Translations under genes and position numbers: made by a program
Shown: piece by piece, positions 44,157 through 55,666 of the stretch
How the letters are laid out: each line of letters starts with the position of its first letter
Numbering within the stretch: position 1 is the first letter of the stretch
The notes under the pieces: generated by a model
What the model was told of the DNA's origin: nothing
The model's input: the letters and a program-made list of their open reading frames with translations, nothing else
Database searches by the model: none
From: Rhizobium cauense
Lineage (GTDB): Bacteria; Pseudomonadota; Alphaproteobacteria; Rhizobiales; Rhizobiaceae
DNA length: 64,000 nucleotides
Direction of reading: 5' to 3'
Assembly: GCF_019511525.1 (NCBI RefSeq)
Contig: NZ_JAEUAT010000008.1
Span: 1 to 64,000, forward strand

Positions 44157-45842
44157 CTAAGCGCGTTCGCGACGCTGACCGTTGCCGCCGCGCGATGGGC
44201 CACCGCGACGGTTGCCGCCATTGCCCTCGCGACGTTCACCACGCTCGCCGCCACCGTGAGCCTGCGCACCGCGATCTTCGCCGTGCTTGCGAGCCGGACG
44301 GCCGTGTGCGTTGCGGGCGCCGCCGCCGGGATGATGCCGGTTTTCGCCGTTCGAGTTGGCATGATTGCCGTGCTGCGGGCGCTGCGGCTTGCGGGCCGGA
44401 CGGAAGTCCGACGTCGTGGCCAGATCGTTGTCGGGGCCTGATGTCACCGGCGTAGCCTCGCCACGGCGCTGGCCGCGGAAGTCCTCGTTGCGCTGGGTCT
44501 GGCGTTCCGGACGCGGCCGACGCTCGCGGCGCTCCTCGTTGTTGGCGCGAACCTCGTTGCCGGCTTCCGGGCGTGCACGACGCTCCGGACGGCGGGCACG
44601 GGCATCACCGCGACCTTCGCCGCCACGGCCCTCACCATTGCGACCTTCACCACCGCGACCCTGGCCACGGTTACCACCGTTGCCGCGCTTTGGTGCCGCA
44701 TTCATGTTGGCCGGGGCTTCGCCGCTCGCAACAGCGATGGAGATGTTCATCAGGCGTTCGATGTCGCGCAGCAGACGGGTTTCGTCGGGCGCGCAGAAGG
44801 CGATCGCGATGCCGTCACGGCCAGCACGGGCCGTACGGCCGATGCGGTGGACGTAGGCGTCGGGAACCTCAGGCAGATCGTAGTTGTAGACGTGGCTGAC
44901 AGCAGGGATGTCGATGCCGCGGGCGGCGACGTCGGTTGCGATCAGCGTCTTGACGTCGCCGTCACGGAAGGCCTTGAGGGCGCGCTCGCGCTGGCCCTGG
45001 CTCTTGTTGCCGTGGATGGAGGTGACGGAATAGCCGACGTGGTCGAGATGCTTCATCAGCTTCTCGGCGCCATGCTTGGTGCGCAGGAAGACGATGGCGC
45101 GTCCGTCAGGGTTCTCGGTGAGTGACTTCTTCAGGAGATCCGTCTTGTCGTTCTTGCCGTTCACGAAGTGGACATACTGCTCGACCTTGTCGGCAGCCTT
45201 GCCCGGAGGCGTCACTTCGACGGTGACCGGGTCCGTCAGGTATTCGCCGGCGAGATCAGCGATCGACTTCGGCATGGTTGCCGAAAACAGCATCGTCTGG
45301 CGCTTCTTCGGCACCATCTTGGCAATCTTGCGCAGGTCGTGCACGAAGCCGAGGTCGAGCATCTGGTCGGCCTCGTCGAGAACGAGGTAGCGTACGGCGG
45401 TCAGGCCGATGGCGCGGCGGGCGACGAGGTCAAGCAGGCGGCCAGGCGTGGCAACGAGGATGTCGGTGCCCTTTTCAAGCTGCAGCTGCTGCTTGTTGAT
45501 CGAGACGCCGCCGACGACGACGTTGATGCGCAGGTGTGACTTGCGCAGAAAGTTCTTCAGGTTCTGGGCGATCTGGTTCACCAGTTCGCGGGTCGGGGCG
45601 AGGATCAGCGTACGGGTTGTACGGTTGTCAGGACGCCGCTCTTCAGGGATGATCTTTTCGATGATCGGCAGGCCGAAGGCGGCCGTCTTGCCAGTGCCTG
45701 TCTGAGCGAGGCCGATTAGGTCGCGGCCTTCGAGAAGAAGCGGGATCGCCTTTTCCTGAATGGGGGTCGGCGTTTCGATGCCGAGCTGGAAAAGGGTCGA
45801 TACGATCGGCTTGGAGATGCCAAGCGATTCAAAATTGGTCAA
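44157..45842 (-). CDS. DEAD-box RNA helicase with Arg/Gly-rich tail
   Basis: A 561-residue helicase. The start is TTG at 45842 (AAAAAGG 8 nt upstream); the ATG just before it opens only a two-codon frame. Core motifs: Q motif at FQLGIETPTPIQEKAIPLLL, AQTGTGKTAAF (I), PTRELVNQI (Ia), DEAD in LVLDEADQML (II), SATMP (III) and HRIGRTARAGRDG (VI). From about residue 385 the tail is rich in Arg, Gly, Glu and Asn (RGGEGRNGEGRGGEGRG), an RNA-binding, disordered extension like those of RhlE/CsdA proteins. Probably needed for RNA folding or ribosome assembly at low temperature. A terminator-like hairpin lies in its leader. Confidence 0.93.
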   Translation of the reverse strand: MTNFESLGISKPIVSTLFQLGIETPTPIQEKAIPLLLEGRDLIGLAQTGTGKTAAFGLPIIEKIIPEERRPDNRTTRTLILAPTRELVNQIAQNLKNFLRKSHLRINVVVGGVSINKQQLQLEKGTDILVATPGRLLDLVARRAIGLTAVRYLVLDEADQMLDLGFVHDLRKIAKMVPKKRQTMLFSATMPKSIADLAGEYLTDPVTVEVTPPGKAADKVEQYVHFVNGKNDKTDLLKKSLTENPDGRAIVFLRTKHGAEKLMKHLDHVGYSVTSIHGNKSQGQRERALKAFRDGDVKTLIATDVAARGIDIPAVSHVYNYDLPEVPDAYVHRIGRTARAGRDGIAIAFCAPDETRLLRDIERLMNISIAVASGEAPANMNAAPKRGNGGNRGQGRGGEGRNGEGRGGEGRGDARARRPERRARPEAGNEVRANNEERRERRPRPERQTQRNEDFRGQRRGEATPVTSGPDNDLATTSDFRPARKPQRPQHGNHANSNGENRHHPGGGARNAHGRPARKHGEDRGAQAHGGGERGERREGNGGNRRGGPSRGGNGQRRERA

Positions 45843-45866
45843 GTCATAACCTTTTTAGGTCGCGCC

Positions 45867-45900
45867 AAAAAAATCTGCCGGGTCGCAAATTGCGGCCCGG
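45867..45900 (-). promoter_or_regulatory. Terminator-like hairpin in the helicase leader (candidate attenuator)
   Basis: On the helicase strand: stem CCGGGCCGC / GCGACCCGG (one G-T pair) with a 5-nt loop (45878-45900), a CAGA spacer, then seven T (45867-45873). It lies 24 bp before the TTG start, so transcription of the helicase must read through it. It could be an attenuator, or the terminator of the gene at 46176-46583 if the helicase promoter sat downstream of it, for which there is little room. The rest of 45843-46175 holds no gene. Confidence 0.6.
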
Positions 45901-46175
45901 TGTCATTCTGGCGTCAAGAACCCCGCGTGAAGTGGGAACTTGTCTTGTTGGAAAAAGCTTTCCAGCGCTTCTGCCGCGTCTTGGGGTGCGGTCTATTCGA
46001 AATGCGCTTTTGTCCTTCTTCCTGCATCCTATTTACTGGCAGGGGCGCGCTCACGCGGCGGCCGGAAGGCGAAAGCTGGCCTGCATTTGGTCTAGTTCAG
46101 GGCAAAAGTCAAGGGCATGCCGCCGCTCGAACGCTACGGGACCAAGAAACGATGATGCCTCAGCTCGCGGCACTT

Positions 46176-46583
46176 CTAGTAGCAGACCCTTGCACGATAG
46201 GCCTCGCCCCACCCATTGCGCTGCCACTGGATATAGCAACGGGGTGCGTAGTAGTCGCGCGAGTAATAGGGCCTGTTGTAGCTTCTGTAGGCCGGATACG
46301 GCCGATAGTACGATCGGTAATAGGGCCGATAGCCGCCGTAGTAGGGCCGATAATACGATCCGTAGTAAGGCCGGTAATAGGGTCTGTAGTACGGTGCCGG
46401 ATAATAGCCGTAGTAAGGATAGGGCCTTGCTACCTGCGACAACAGAATGCCGCCGACTGCTCCGGCAGCTACGCCGCCCCAGAAGTCGCTATTGGCATTC
46501 GCAGGTGTTGCCGAGAAGAAAGATGCGCCGGTAAGGGTCAATGCCATCAGGCCCGCCGCCATGCTTTTGCGAAGTACGGCCAT
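46176..46583 (-). CDS. Tyr/Pro-rich secreted protein with repeated YRPYY units
   Basis: A 135-residue protein from ATG 46583 (AAGGAGACGACC upstream; the frame extends 24 codons back). Signal peptide with cleavage near ANANSD, a short glycine zipper (WGGVAAGAVGGILLSQVA), then about 65 residues of Tyr-rich repeats (YYRPYYRPYYGSYYRPYYGG) and a C-terminal CYIQWQRNGWGEAYRARVCY with two Cys. Outer-envelope location is expected. Similar low-complexity proteins are common in rhizobia; function unknown. The repeat DNA (about 46245-46420) is an imperfect tandem array. Confidence 0.7.
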   Translation of the reverse strand: MAVLRKSMAAGLMALTLTGASFFSATPANANSDFWGGVAAGAVGGILLSQVARPYPYYGYYPAPYYRPYYRPYYGSYYRPYYGGYRPYYRSYYRPYPAYRSYNRPYYSRDYYAPRCYIQWQRNGWGEAYRARVCY

Positions 46584-46868
46584 GGTCGTCTCCTTTCGTA
46601 GACGAAGCTTGTTCTTGAAGCCGTCAGGAGAAACCGTTCGGGTATACGGGCCCACTGAACGAGTTCATCGTAGAAACGACCGAAACTATACCACAGTTCC
46701 GGGCGCTTTACGCATTTCCGTCCGTTTCTACGGGCAATCGTTGGAGAATGCTTTTGGGCTAAACTGCAGATTGCGCACGCGGACTTGCGTGCCTGGTATC
46801 ATGGTTAATGCCTTGTTAAAGCGGTCCGCCCTATACTCGTTCGACGCATTTTTGACCGAGGAACAGTT

Positions 46869-49745
<2,877 letters not shown>

Positions 49746-49748
<3 letters not shown>

Positions 49749-49850
49749 AGCGCGTCGCGATCTTTCAGATTCGCTCGTGCGCTTCAGCTCATTGTTTTCT
49801 CGCATGTCTTTATCCCGAAACCGGTGACCACTTTCGGGAGACATGCTTTA
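49746..49850. repeat. RIME-like intergenic palindromic element
   Basis: About 105 bp filling the gap between two convergent genes. The right half is a long dyad: CATGTCTTTATCCCGAAA (49803-49820) against TTTCGGGAGACATG around a GGTGACC centre. The left half (GCGCGTCGCGATCTTTCAGA onward) is the arm that commonly accompanies it in rhizobial genomes. I recognise it as the type of Rhizobium intergenic mosaic element found in many copies across Rhizobiaceae. Both ends read TAAAGC outward-in, giving each flanking gene its stop. Confidence 0.75.
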
Positions 49851-50564
49851 GGACTTGATGCCGCAGAGCATTTCCCGCTTGCCGGCGAAGCCGCTTCGGC
49901 GCTCCACCACAAAGCCGGCTGCAATTAGATTGCGCCTGACGAAGCCGGCCGCCGCGTAGGTCGCGAAGGTCCCGTTCCGTTTCGTCTTCTCGCAGACGAG
50001 GCGCATCAGTTCCGCGGACCACATGTCGGCGTTACGGGATGGGGCAAATCCATCAAGATACCAGGCATCGAAGTCTGCCTGCGCCGCCGCGACACCATCG
50101 AAGGCAGGGCCGCAAACGACACTGAGGGATGTCTGGTCATCGAGCCTCAGGGACACTGTTCCCTGTGGAGTGTCGGGCCAGGCTGCCGTCAGCGCGTGTC
50201 GTTCGGCATCGATCTCGCTCCAATGGGAAAGCGCACGGTCAATTTCGCCGCTCTGCATCGGGTAGAGTTCGAACGACATGAAGTGCAATTGCTGCCCGAT
50301 GAGCCGATTCAGCTTCCATTGTCGCCATGTCTCGGCAAAGTTCAGACCGGTACCAAAACCGAGTTCTCCGATCAGGAAGTCACTCCCGTTCCACCAGCGT
50401 TGCGGCAGGCCGTTGCCGGCCAGGAAGACATGTCCACATTCCAACCTGCCATCGGTCTGGCAATAAAAATGGTCGCCAAAGGCGGGTGAATAGGGCATAT
50501 CGCCGTCGCGCCATTCAAGCGGCTGGTGTGCGCCAGCAATTTTTGCAGGATCCGTATCTGTCAT
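49848..50564 (-). CDS. mnmD: tRNA 5-methylaminomethyl-2-thiouridine methyltransferase MnmD
   Basis: A 238-residue protein matching the methyltransferase half of MnmC: PLEWRDGDMPYSPAFGDHFY, FLIGELGFGTGLNFAETWRQ (SAM-binding GxGxG-like loop), DAWYLDGFAPSRNADMWS and GTFATYAAAGFVRRNLIAAG. It methylates the aminomethyl group on wobble U34 of certain tRNAs. Stand-alone rather than fused to the FAD domain as in E. coli. Its ATG (50562-50564) overlaps the ATG of the divergent FAD gene. The stop TAA comes from the repeat element. Confidence 0.9.
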   Translation of the reverse strand: MTDTDPAKIAGAHQPLEWRDGDMPYSPAFGDHFYCQTDGRLECGHVFLAGNGLPQRWWNGSDFLIGELGFGTGLNFAETWRQWKLNRLIGQQLHFMSFELYPMQSGEIDRALSHWSEIDAERHALTAAWPDTPQGTVSLRLDDQTSLSVVCGPAFDGVAAAQADFDAWYLDGFAPSRNADMWSAELMRLVCEKTKRNGTFATYAAAGFVRRNLIAAGFVVERRSGFAGKREMLCGIKS

Positions 50565-51741
50565 GACCAAAGCCGATAGTCCGGCCTTGCCGTCCGGTCA
50601 ATCATCGACTGCGCTGCTGATCGTCGGCGGCGGGATCATGGGATTGTGGGCAGCAGTCCACGCGGAGCGGCTGGGGATCGATGCATTGCTCATCGAGGCC
50701 GGCCGGCTAGGGCAGGGCGCCAGCGGAGGACTGCTGGGCGCGCTCATGCCGCACATGCCGGACAAGTGGAACGCCAAGAAACAATTTCAGTTCGATGCGC
50801 TCGTTTCGCTGGAAGCGGAGATTGCGGCGCTGGAGCGACAGACGGGCCTTTCAACCGGCTACCGGCGCTCAGGGCGTCTCATTCCGTTGCCGAAGCCGCA
50901 CTTGCGCGATATCGCGCTTGCCCATTCCCGGGATGCCGAAACCCGCTGGATCGCCGGTGAGCAGCGCTTTCACTGGCATGTACTCGATGAGCCTCCCATG
51001 GGCGCCTGGATTGATCCGAGTTCTGGCGAAGGCGGTTTTGTGCACGATACGCTTGCAGCCAGAGTTGCGCCGCGGTCCCTTATCGCAGTGTTGGCTGCGT
51101 GGCTGGGCAACGCAAGGCATGTCCGGATTGCAGAGGGCGTTTCCGTCGATGCTTTCGACTTTGAACGCAAGGTGGCGAGCACGACTGCCGGGGACATTGC
51201 CTTCGACCAATGCATTGTCGCAGGCGGCCACCAATCCTTTCCGTTGCTGGGACGATACACCAATGGTCTTGTCCGGCCGCTGGGGCAGCCGGTCAAAGGG
51301 CAGGCCGCACTTCTGAAAGTCGATGTCGATGCTTCCATGCCGACGATTTTTCGCGATGGGCTGTACATCGTCGCGCATGAGGGCGGCCATGTTGCCATCG
51401 GCAGCACCAGCGAGAATCGCTTTGACGAGCCGTTCTCCACGGATGGGCAGCTCGAGATGTTGCTAGATGCGGCCGCACAACTGGTGCCGGCGTTGCGAGG
51501 CGCGACGGTCGTCGAGCGGTGGGCCGGCCTGCGACCGAAGGCCATCGACCGCGATCCGATGATCGGGGCGCATCCCGATCATGCCGCGCTGATTGCCTTG
51601 ACCGGCGGTTTCAAGGTCAGTTTCGGTCTGGCGCATCGTCTGGCGGCAGCCGCTTTGCATATCGCGGCCGGTCATCAACCGCTCTTCGAGCTGCCTGATA
51701 GCTTCCTCCTTGCCAGTCACATTCGCGTGGCTTCACGCTAA
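50563..51741 (+). CDS. FAD-dependent oxidoreductase, MnmC C-domain-like
   Basis: A 392-residue DAO-type flavoprotein. Rossmann FAD site LLIVGGGIMGLWAAVHAERL, then GQGASGGLLGALMPHMPDKW, LGQPVKGQAALL and ERWAGLRPKAIDRDPMIGAH, a pattern close to the oxidase half of MnmC, which removes carboxymethyl from cmnm5(s2)U34 before MnmD acts. The divergent, start-to-start partner is mnmD, supporting that role. AGGA lies 13 nt upstream of the ATG. A general glycine or D-amino acid oxidase is the alternative. Confidence 0.75.
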   Translation: MTKADSPALPSGQSSTALLIVGGGIMGLWAAVHAERLGIDALLIEAGRLGQGASGGLLGALMPHMPDKWNAKKQFQFDALVSLEAEIAALERQTGLSTGYRRSGRLIPLPKPHLRDIALAHSRDAETRWIAGEQRFHWHVLDEPPMGAWIDPSSGEGGFVHDTLAARVAPRSLIAVLAAWLGNARHVRIAEGVSVDAFDFERKVASTTAGDIAFDQCIVAGGHQSFPLLGRYTNGLVRPLGQPVKGQAALLKVDVDASMPTIFRDGLYIVAHEGGHVAIGSTSENRFDEPFSTDGQLEMLLDAAAQLVPALRGATVVERWAGLRPKAIDRDPMIGAHPDHAALIALTGGFKVSFGLAHRLAAAALHIAAGHQPLFELPDSFLLASHIRVASR

Positions 51742-51854
51742 ACGTGAATTAGCGTTTCCTGCCTTTCGTCAATCTGTCACGCAAATCACCTATCTGCTAG
51801 CGCAACCGCGGCGCCGACGGAGGGCTGCGCTGCTTGTGCGACGGAGGAGAATGG

Positions 51855-52577
51855 ATGCGCTATGCAATTTGCTTTACGCCGGCGGCGAGCGACCCGCTTT
51901 CGCATGTGGCCGCAAATTGGCTTGGCCGGAACGTTTTTTCAGGCCAGATGGTCGAGCCGACTGCGATTCGTGGGCTCAGCATTCACGAGATCGCCTTCCA
52001 TACAGCCATGCCGCGCCGTTATGGTTTTCATGGTGTCCTGAAGGCGCCTTTCCGCCTCGCGACCGATATGTCCGAAGCGCAACTTCTGCGTGATCTTATG
52101 CGCTTCTGCGGTACATTGGCACCGTTTCACATCAATCGGCTGGAAGTGGCGCGACTTGGTGGCTTCTACAGCCTTGTCCCGTCACTGCCTTGTGAACATG
52201 TCCACTATCTCGCCTGCGCCGTTGTCCAGGAGTTCGATCGCTTTCGCGCGCCCTTGAGCGAGGCGGAGATCGAGCGCACCGATCCGGGCGGTTTGTCGGC
52301 GGCGCAGTTCGCCAATCTGCATCGCTGGGGAAGTCCCTATGTGATGGACGAATTTCGCTTTCACATGCCGCTGACCGGCCCCGTCAGTCAATGCGATATG
52401 CCGCGGGTGGAACAGGTGCTGCGGAATGTCTTCGAGCCGGTGCTTGCTGATCCGATCAAGGTTGCGAATGTCGCGCTGATGATCGAAGAGGGAAATGGCG
52501 GACCGTTTCATGTGCATTCGCTGCATCCGATGGGCAAAGTCAGCGCCCGCAAGGATCGCGTGCCCGCGCTAGCCTAA
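51855..52577 (+). CDS. DUF1045 protein (2H phosphodiesterase-like)
   Basis: A 240-residue protein from ATG 51855 (GGAGAATGG upstream; seven more codons precede). It opens MRYAICFTPAASDPLSHVAA and has two H-x-[ST]-like regions (FHGVLKAPFRLA and FRFHMPLTGPVSQ), the hallmark of the 2H phosphoesterase fold to which DUF1045 belongs. In other bacteria the family sits in phosphonate operons (PhnM-linked), but here it is 99 bp before the allantoinase gene. Role here unknown. Confidence 0.8.
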   Translation: MRYAICFTPAASDPLSHVAANWLGRNVFSGQMVEPTAIRGLSIHEIAFHTAMPRRYGFHGVLKAPFRLATDMSEAQLLRDLMRFCGTLAPFHINRLEVARLGGFYSLVPSLPCEHVHYLACAVVQEFDRFRAPLSEAEIERTDPGGLSAAQFANLHRWGSPYVMDEFRFHMPLTGPVSQCDMPRVEQVLRNVFEPVLADPIKVANVALMIEEGNGGPFHVHSLHPMGKVSARKDRVPALA

Positions 52578-52676
52578 GAGTTTGTGCCGCAACGGCAAAA
52601 CTCTGTTGCGTACTTTCCGTCTCGACATTCCATCCTCGGATGCTACCGTTTCGCCGACTTTCAGGAAGGTGATTTC

Positions 52677-53600
52677 ATGGTATCCGAGACTTATCCGCGC
52701 AATCTCATCGGCTATGGACGCAATACGCCCGATCCGAAATGGCCGGGCGACGCGCGCGTCGCCGTCCAGTTCGTCATCAACTACGAAGAGGGTGGCGAGA
52801 GCTGTATCCTCGATGGCGATCCAGCCTCGGAGAACCTGTTGTCGGAGATCGTCGGTGCCGCGGCTTGGCCGAGCCAGCGCAACCTCAACATGGAATCGAT
52901 CTACGAGTACGGCTCGCGCGCTGGTTTCTGGCGCTTGTGGCGGATGTTTACCGAACTCAAGGTTCAGGCCACGGTTTACGGCGTGACGCTGGCGATGGCG
53001 CGCAACCCGGAGGCTGTCGCGGCGATGAAGGAGGCCGGCTGGGAAATCGCCAGCCACGGCTATCGCTGGCTTGAGTACAAGGATTTCCAAGAGGACGTCG
53101 AGCGGAAGCACATTCAGGAGGCCGTGCGCCTGCATACCGAGCTTACCGGTGAGCGCCCTTACGGCATGTATCAGGGCAAGCCCTCCGACAACACCTTGCG
53201 GCTTGTCATGGAGGAAGGCGGCTTCCTTTATTCCTCTGACTCTTATGCCGACGACTTGCCGTATTGGGTGAGGGGCATCGACGACAATCCGTTCCTGATC
53301 ATCCCCTATACGCTTGAGACCAACGACATGCGTTTCGCAACGCCGCAGGGCTTCAACTCTGGCGACCAGTTCTTCACCTACCTCAAGGATGCCTTCGATA
53401 CGCTCTATGAAGAGGGCAAGGCGGGCAGCCCGAAGATGATGTCAGTCGGCCTCCATTGCCGTCTCGTCGGCCGGCCAGGGCGGGCGGCAGCGCTGAAGCG
53501 ATTCATCGAGTATGTGCTGAAACACGATAAGGTGTGGATCCCGCGCCGTATCGAGATCGCCCAGCATTGGCATGACCACCACAAGCCGGAGGCGATCTGA
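52677..53600 (+). CDS. puuE: Allantoinase PuuE (polysaccharide deacetylase-like)
   Basis: A 307-residue enzyme from ATG 52677 (AGGAAGGTG upstream). The fold is of the NodB/polysaccharide deacetylase type but the sequence is that of cofactor-poor allantoinase PuuE: VQFVINYEEGGESCILDGD, EYGSRAGFWRLWRMFTELKV, GWEIASHGYRWLEYKDF and MYQGKPSDNTLRLVMEEGGF. It opens the ring of allantoin to allantoate in purine breakdown. Overlaps the uraD start by one base (TGATG). Confidence 0.92.
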   Translation: MVSETYPRNLIGYGRNTPDPKWPGDARVAVQFVINYEEGGESCILDGDPASENLLSEIVGAAAWPSQRNLNMESIYEYGSRAGFWRLWRMFTELKVQATVYGVTLAMARNPEAVAAMKEAGWEIASHGYRWLEYKDFQEDVERKHIQEAVRLHTELTGERPYGMYQGKPSDNTLRLVMEEGGFLYSSDSYADDLPYWVRGIDDNPFLIIPYTLETNDMRFATPQGFNSGDQFFTYLKDAFDTLYEEGKAGSPKMMSVGLHCRLVGRPGRAAALKRFIEYVLKHDKVWIPRRIEIAQHWHDHHKPEAI

Positions 53601-54097
53601 TGCTGTCGCGTGACGAGTTCGTATCGCGTTACGGTGGCGTCTTCGAGCACTCGGCGTTCGTTGCCGAGCGCGCCTATGACGATGGTTTCGTTGGCGACGA
53701 GTTGACGGTTGACCGTGTGCATACCGCGCTTGTCGCAATCTTCCGGGCTGCCAGCCCGGAAGAACGGCTGGGTGTGCTGCGGGCCCATCCCGATCTTGCC
53801 GGGCGTCTTGCCATAGCAGGTGAACTCACCGAGGACAGCAAGAAGGAACAGGCAGGCGCAGGGCTCGACCGACTGAGTGCGGAGGAACACGCTCGTTTTA
53901 CCGAGCTCAATACGGCTTATGTCGAGAAGTTCGGCTTCCCCTTCATCATTGCGGTCAAGGGTTTGAATAAGGATGACATCCTGGCGGCCTTTGAAACGCG
54001 CATTGACAACACCCGCGACGAGGAGTTCGCAACCGCCACGGCTCAAGTCGAGCGTATTGCTCTGCTGCGTCTGGAAACGATGCTGCCGGGGCGTTGA
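53600..54097 (+). CDS. uraD: 2-oxo-4-hydroxy-4-carboxy-5-ureidoimidazoline decarboxylase
   Basis: A 165-residue all-helical protein of the OHCU decarboxylase family. Conserved GVFEHSAFVAERAY, HPDLAGRLA with the catalytic His, LTEDSKKEQAGAGLDRL and KFGFPFIIAVKG are present. It gives S-allantoin from OHCU, the step before PuuE. Operon neighbour of puuE. No uricase gene is in the window. Confidence 0.94.
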   Translation: MLSRDEFVSRYGGVFEHSAFVAERAYDDGFVGDELTVDRVHTALVAIFRAASPEERLGVLRAHPDLAGRLAIAGELTEDSKKEQAGAGLDRLSAEEHARFTELNTAYVEKFGFPFIIAVKGLNKDDILAAFETRIDNTRDEEFATATAQVERIALLRLETMLPGR

Positions 54098-54152
54098 GAT
54101 AAGCGTCTCTGCGGCGCTTTTCTCTCGTGCATCCGTGACCTATAGTTGCGCC

Positions 54153-54446
54153 ATGAGACCCTCGGAAGTGCTGGAGAAGAACAGGCAGGCGATCCGCGAA
54201 GCGACGAAGCGCTTTAACGCGGCCAACCCGCGCGTCTTCGGTTCGGTGGCGCGCGGTGAAGATCGGCCGGACAGCGACCTGGATATTTTGGTGGATGCGC
54301 TGCCGGGAAGTACATTGTTGACGTTGGGCGGCTTGCAGGACGCATTGGAACAGATGATGCTCGGTACGTCCATCCATTTGCTGACACCCGGCGACTTTCC
54401 CGAACCCGTGCGGATTCGTGTCCTCTCCGAAGCGAAGCCCATATGA
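54153..54446 (+). CDS. mntA: MntA-like nucleotidyltransferase antitoxin
   Basis: A 97-residue minimal nucleotidyltransferase. The motif VFGSVARGEDRPDSDLDILV satisfies the GSx10DxD consensus of MntA antitoxins. Such proteins silence their HepT partner by adding AMP units to its active-site Tyr. Its stop overlaps the hepT start as ATGA. Start at ATG 54153; the longer frame upstream is non-coding in look. It lies 55 bp after uraD, inside the ureide operon. Confidence 0.85.
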   Translation: MRPSEVLEKNRQAIREATKRFNAANPRVFGSVARGEDRPDSDLDILVDALPGSTLLTLGGLQDALEQMMLGTSIHLLTPGDFPEPVRIRVLSEAKPI

Positions 54447-54805
54447 GCGTCGATCGAATCTCCTACCTGCTGGAGCGCATGCGGCAAGCTGCTACCGATG
54501 CCCATCAGATGATTGCCGACGTTAGCAAGGAGCACTTTGTGGCTGATCTCATCCTTCAGCGGGCGGTCGGAATGAGCCTCTTGATGGCTTCGGAGATCGC
54601 CACGCAGCTGATAAAGATCCATCCCGAGTTTATCGTTGAACACCCGGAGTTTCCTTGGGGCGCGATGCGCGGCATGCGCAATCGTATCGCTCATGGCTAT
54701 TTCGACATTGATCTCGATAAGGTTTGGGCGACTGCCAAAGACGATGTTCCGGACCTGCTCTACAGGCTCGACCTCGTGCGCAATTGGCGTGCCGAAGGCG
54801 AATAA
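54443..54805 (+). CDS. hepT: HepT-like HEPN ribonuclease toxin
   Basis: A 120-residue helical HEPN protein. RNRIAHGY gives the complete Rx4HxY motif of HepT, with the Tyr that MntA would modify. HepT cuts RNA and stops growth when free. The gene is translationally coupled to mntA and ends 4 bp before allA, whose ribosome-binding site lies within hepT codons, so the pair is built tightly into the ureide operon. Confidence 0.85.
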   Translation: MSVDRISYLLERMRQAATDAHQMIADVSKEHFVADLILQRAVGMSLLMASEIATQLIKIHPEFIVEHPEFPWGAMRGMRNRIAHGYFDIDLDKVWATAKDDVPDLLYRLDLVRNWRAEGE

Positions 54806-54809
54806 CTGC

Positions 54810-55310
54810 ATGTCTCAATTTCTCGATATCCTTCCCCTCACCAAGTCAGCCTTTGCGCCCTTCGGCGATGTCATCGAGGCCGATCCGGCAACGATGCGCT
54901 ATATCAACAACGGCACAACGGAGCGCTTCCACGCGCTTGCCGTCGCCGAAGCGGCGGGCGAGGGCGCGCGTGTAATTATCAACCTCTTCCGCGGCCAGCC
55001 ACGGGCCTTTCCCTATGCAATCGGCATGATGGAGCGGCATCCGTTCGGCAGCCAGAGTTTCTCGCCGTTGTCAGGTCGTTCCTACCTTGTCGTCGTCTCT
55101 GAGGACGAGGGTGGCAAGCCGGGTCGCCCGCGGGTGTTCCTGGCGCGGGGCGACCAGGGCGTAAACTATCGCCGCAATGTTTGGCATCATCCCTTGATGT
55201 CACTCGGCGCAGTCAGCGACTTCATCGTTGTCGACCGAGAAGGACCCGGCAACAATCTGGAAGAATACACCTTCGAAACACCCTTCATCATCAGCGAGCC
55301 AAGCCTATGA
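54810..55310 (+). CDS. allA: Ureidoglycolate lyase
   Basis: A 166-residue cupin-fold enzyme. Start at ATG 54810 with AAGG inside the end of hepT. Typical AllA segments: [34 protein letters not shown] and [17 protein letters not shown] with the substrate-pocket His. It splits S-ureidoglycolate to glyoxylate and urea, the last carbon step of allantoin breakdown. Ends in ATGA shared with the next gene. Confidence 0.93.
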   Translation: MSQFLDILPLTKSAFAPFGDVIEADPATMRYINNGTTERFHALAVAEAAGEGARVIINLFRGQPRAFPYAIGMMERHPFGSQSFSPLSGRSYLVVVSEDEGGKPGRPRVFLARGDQGVNYRRNVWHHPLMSLGAVSDFIVVDREGPGNNLEEYTFETPFIISEPSL

Positions 55311-55663
55311 CCGGACTGACCACTCATGTTCTCGATACTGCTTCCGGCAAACCGGCGGAGGGGCTGCGCATTGATCTTTTCCATCTGGACGGAGACGTCC
55401 GCCGGCACATCAAGACCGTCGCCACTAATTCCGACGGCCGTGTCGATGGCGGACCGATCTTGGTGGGTGAGAGCTTCAAGGCAGGAACCTACGAACTGCT
55501 CTTCCATGCCGGCGACTATCTGCGCGCCGCAGGCATTGCCTTGCCGCACCCTGCCTTTCTGGATCTCGTGCCTATCCGCTTTGGTATCGCCGATGAGACC
55601 GCGCATTATCACGTGCCACTGCTGATCTCGCCTTACGGCTACTCGACCTATCGCGGCAGCTAG
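55307..55663 (+). CDS. uraH: 5-hydroxyisourate hydrolase (transthyretin-like)
   Basis: A 118-residue transthyretin-related protein. The N-terminal [16 protein letters not shown] with catalytic His, [19 protein letters not shown] with the C-terminal YRGS tetrapeptide and the conserved Arg are diagnostic. It hydrolyses 5-hydroxyisourate, the product of uricase, to OHCU, the substrate of UraD. Starts within the allA stop. Confidence 0.96.
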   Translation: MTGLTTHVLDTASGKPAEGLRIDLFHLDGDVRRHIKTVATNSDGRVDGGPILVGESFKAGTYELLFHAGDYLRAAGIALPHPAFLDLVPIRFGIADETAHYHVPLLISPYGYSTYRGS

Positions 55664-55666
55664 GCC

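Noticed and set aside
46245-46420. CRISPR-like or satellite array
   Set aside because: The repeats are imperfect, in frame and encode the YRPYY units of a secreted protein; there are no spacers.
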